Shown one piece after another: positions 61,825 through 64,000 of a DNA stretch of 64,000 bases (the first letter of the stretch is position 1; every line of letters starts with the position of its first letter). This DNA is from an uncultured Tenacibaculum sp. Lineage in GTDB: Bacteria > Bacteroidota > Bacteroidia > Flavobacteriales > Flavobacteriaceae. Made by a program: the position numbers and the translations under genes. The DNA lies in NCBI RefSeq assembly GCF_947494125.1, contig NZ_CANLTU010000002.1, positions 186,001-250,000 of the forward strand, given 5' to 3'. The notes beneath the pieces are model-generated. The model worked only from the letters and a program-made list of their open reading frames with translations, was not told where the DNA came from and made no database searches.

Positions 61825-63552
61825 TTAAGAAATGTGTTTCCAAATTTTACGTAAAATTAAAATACATACTAAGGTTAAAATAGAGAGTATAACTGCTAAC
61901 ATGGTTTTTCCATAAATCCAATTACCTGTAGCAAATAAGAAACTATATACACCAATAGTACCAGTTACAAATCCAACAATTTTTGCTCCTACATTTTTAA
62001 ATTTATCTTCACCATCAAAAATTAGGTTATTAAATTTGTTTACAGTGTTTTTGTCAGTAGGCTGAGTTAAAAGAGTTACTATAATCCATCCTATAGTTGT
62101 AATTAATACACCAATTATTAATTGCCAATAGCCAGCTATTTCAATTAGTGGATTGTCCATTTTTCCATTAATAAAAAAGAAAACAGCAATAAAAAAGGAG
62201 ATAACCATTGCAGCTATTTCACTATATGGGTTTATTCTACTCCAAAACCATCTTAAGATAAATAATAATCCGGTACCAGCTCCAATTTGTAATAATAAAT
62301 CAAATACATCTTTAGCGGACTGTAAATAAAAAGAAAATAAGGCAGCCAATAACATTAATAAAGCTGTAGATATTCTACCAACAACAACTTTTTGTTTTTC
62401 AGAAGCACTTTTATTAATGAATCTACTATAAAAGTCGTTAACTAAATAAGAACTACCCCAGTTTAATTGTGTAGAAATAGTACTCATAAAAGCAGCTATT
62501 AACGATGTTAATACAATACCTAATAAACCAGCAGGTAAATAAGTCATCATTGCAGCATATCCTACATCATGACCTTGCATGTCGGTAGTTAAACTAGGAA
62601 AAGCTTGATTCATACTCTCTAACGAAGGGAATATAACTAAAGAAGCTAATCCAACTATAATCCAAGGCCAAGGACGTAAAGCATAATGAGCAAAATTAAA
62701 AAACAGAGTCGCCCATGTAGCATTTTTTTCATCTTTAGCCGCTAACATTCGTTGCGCAATATATCCACCACCACCAGGTTCTGCACCAGGATACCAAGTA
62801 CTCCACCATTGTACAGCAAAAGGAATAATAAATAAGGTAATTAAAGCTTCCGTATTAGAAAAATCAGGGAACATAGCTAATTTGTTACTTACATTAGGAT
62901 GCGATAATAAATTAGATAATCCATTTATTTCTGGAAGATTTACAATATAAATAGTAGCCCAAACAGAACCAACCATTGCTATTAAAAATTGAACAAAATC
63001 AGTAAGTAAAACGCCTTTTAAACCTCCTAAAGAAGAATAAATTACAACAATAATAGAGGAGTATAAAAGCATTTCTCCTTGAGAAATACCTAATAAAATA
63101 TTTGCAATTTTAGCACCAGCTAAACACACTCCAGCCATGGTAATTATATTAAAAATAACACCTAAGTAAATAGCTCTAAAGCCTCTTAAGAAACTAGCCA
63201 TTTTACCAGAATACCGTAACTCATAAAATTCTAAATCGGTAGTGATTCCAGATTTTCGCCAAAGTTTAGCATAAAAGAATACAGTAAGCATACCAGTTAA
63301 TAGCATAGCCCACCAAACCCAATTACCAGAAACTCCATTTTTACGAACTAATTCAGTAACTAAACCAGGAGTATCTGCAGCAAAAGTTGTAGCAACCATA
63401 GAAACCCCCAATAACCACCAAGGCATGTTTCTTCCTGATAAGAAAAATTCAGAGCTGTTTTTTCCAGCAGATTTAGAAGCCCAAACTCCTATAAGTAATG
63501 AGATTATAAAAAATCCTATAATGATTATATAATCAATAGTGGTTAAAGTCAT
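61825..63552 (-). CDS. Sodium:solute symporter
   Basis: The 575-residue SSS-family transporter has about 13 membrane segments. It shows FFLSGRNMPWWLLGVSMVATTFAADTPG near residues 36-63, and YIAQRMLAAKDEKNA with the GGGGYIAQR loop. The substrate is unknown. It differs strongly from the symporter at 54,702. It is transcribed alone and divergent from pfkA. Confidence 0.9.
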   Translation of the reverse strand: MTLTTIDYIIIIGFFIISLLIGVWASKSAGKNSSEFFLSGRNMPWWLLGVSMVATTFAADTPGLVTELVRKNGVSGNWVWWAMLLTGMLTVFFYAKLWRKSGITTDLEFYELRYSGKMASFLRGFRAIYLGVIFNIITMAGVCLAGAKIANILLGISQGEMLLYSSIIVVIYSSLGGLKGVLLTDFVQFLIAMVGSVWATIYIVNLPEINGLSNLLSHPNVSNKLAMFPDFSNTEALITLFIIPFAVQWWSTWYPGAEPGGGGYIAQRMLAAKDEKNATWATLFFNFAHYALRPWPWIIVGLASLVIFPSLESMNQAFPSLTTDMQGHDVGYAAMMTYLPAGLLGIVLTSLIAAFMSTISTQLNWGSSYLVNDFYSRFINKSASEKQKVVVGRISTALLMLLAALFSFYLQSAKDVFDLLLQIGAGTGLLFILRWFWSRINPYSEIAAMVISFFIAVFFFINGKMDNPLIEIAGYWQLIIGVLITTIGWIIVTLLTQPTDKNTVNKFNNLIFDGEDKFKNVGAKIVGFVTGTIGVYSFLFATGNWIYGKTMLAVILSILTLVCILILRKIWKHIS

Positions 63553-63635
63553 AATTTTTTGGTTTATTGGCTAAATGTAATTAAATATTTTCAAACGTTA
63601 AATTGTAATTAAAACCGAAAACGATTTCGCAGTTT

Positions 63636-63669
63636 TTTGTTAGAGAAGTAGTATATTTAATTAATTTTG
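63636..63669 (+). promoter_or_regulatory. Promoter of pfkA
   Basis: TTTG (63,636-63,639), a 22-base spacer and TAATTTTG (63,662-63,669) fit the Bacteroidota promoter. The -7 box ends 12 bases before the ATG, so the leader is very short. Confidence 0.55.
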
Positions 63670-63681
63670 AAACTGAAATTT

Positions 63682-64000
63682 ATGAGAAAAATAAAAAAAA
63701 TAGCAGTAATGACTTCTGGAGGAGATGCTCCAGGAATGAATGCAGCAATTAGATCAGTTGTTAGAGCTTGTGCTTATTACAGAACAGAATGTATAGGGAT
63801 ATATAGAGGATATCAAGGAATGATTGAAGGAGATATGATTCCTTTAACAGCGAGAAGTGTAAATAACATAGTTCACAAAGGAGGAACCATATTAAAGTCG
63901 GCAAGATCTAAAGATTTTAGAACAGAAGAAGGGCGTAAGAAAGCTTATGAGAACTTACAAGAAAATAATATTGATGCTCTTGTAGTAATAGGTGGAGATG
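63682..64000 (+). CDS. pfkA: 6-phosphofructokinase, N-terminal part
   Basis: The first 106 codons are present and the gene runs off the window. They encode the start of ATP-dependent phosphofructokinase: IAVMTSGGDAPGMNAAIR binds ATP, GIYRGYQGMIEG follows, and the phosphate-binding GGTILKSARS is intact, with VVIGGD at the window edge. The enzyme phosphorylates fructose-6-phosphate in glycolysis. Confidence 0.95.
   Translation, partial: MRKIKKIAVMTSGGDAPGMNAAIRSVVRACAYYRTECIGIYRGYQGMIEGDMIPLTARSVNNIVHKGGTILKSARSKDFRTEEGRKKAYENLQENNIDALVVIGGD

Noticed and set aside
1..64000. CRISPR arrays, tRNA or rRNA genes, intact insertion sequences and prophage.
   Set aside because: No repeat-spacer pattern, no cloverleaf with a T-loop and no transposase or phage gene was seen.

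Overview
This window is a chromosomal segment of a Flavobacteriaceae bacterium (phylum Bacteroidota). The evidence is a very AT-rich sequence, promoters of the Bacteroidota type (TTG or TTTG, about 19 to 22 bases, then TAnnTTTG), almost no Shine-Dalgarno sequences, a gliding-motility lipoprotein (GldI), a type IX secretion sorting domain, outer-membrane beta-barrel receptors and many short-signal lipoproteins. A marine genus close to Tenacibaculum or Polaribacter fits, but I cannot fix the genus from the sequence alone. No rRNA, tRNA, CRISPR array, phage or intact insertion sequence was seen.

Positions 1-9,900 hold a cold-shock gene with a duplicated 3' end, a YwbE-like protein, a cell-wall lytic transglycosylase, the tRNA methylthiotransferase MtaB, a small plus-strand run ending in a solute-binding lipoprotein, a metallo-hydrolase and a geranylgeranyl-reductase-like flavoprotein. 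Positions 9,937-14,730 are one tight minus-strand operon: a small membrane protein, mutL, two rhomboid proteases and an endonuclease/exonuclease/phosphatase protein. Then come ribH with a TPR protein, recF with a DUF721 gene, ndk, and a plus-strand run of nrnA, gldI, two more prolyl isomerases and a PAP2 phosphatase. Positions 22,600-36,100 contain an LTA-synthase-like enzyme, htpG, an MFS transporter, a FabH-like synthase, a beta-barrel receptor, rnz and the pyrR-pyrB pair.

Positions 36,200-41,500 hold a SulP transporter with an unusual repeat insert, a divergent oxyR/dps pair and a serine hydrolase. A lodA/lodB-type quinoprotein oxidase pair at 41,568-45,031 is bounded on one side by the 3' end of a TSUP transporter gene and on the other by an 89% identical 53-bp remnant of that same gene end, so the pair looks like an insertion or rearrangement. 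Acetyl-CoA synthetase, a Crp-type regulator, a fatty acid desaturase and a TPR histidine kinase with its response regulator follow.

The most unusual stretch is 52,296-53,823, about 1.5 kb with no conventional gene. It contains a dense set of nested inverted repeats with mutually exclusive pairings, two very short minus-strand reading frames each with a promoter-like box and a terminator, a 41-bp operator-like array of four identical 8-bp half-sites at an exact 11-bp period, and a short plus-strand transcription unit with its own terminator. The right end carries a DUF6503 lipoprotein, a sodium symporter preceded by a 35-residue membrane peptide gene, serine dehydratase, a TPR protein, a second symporter and the start of pfkA, which runs off the edge.
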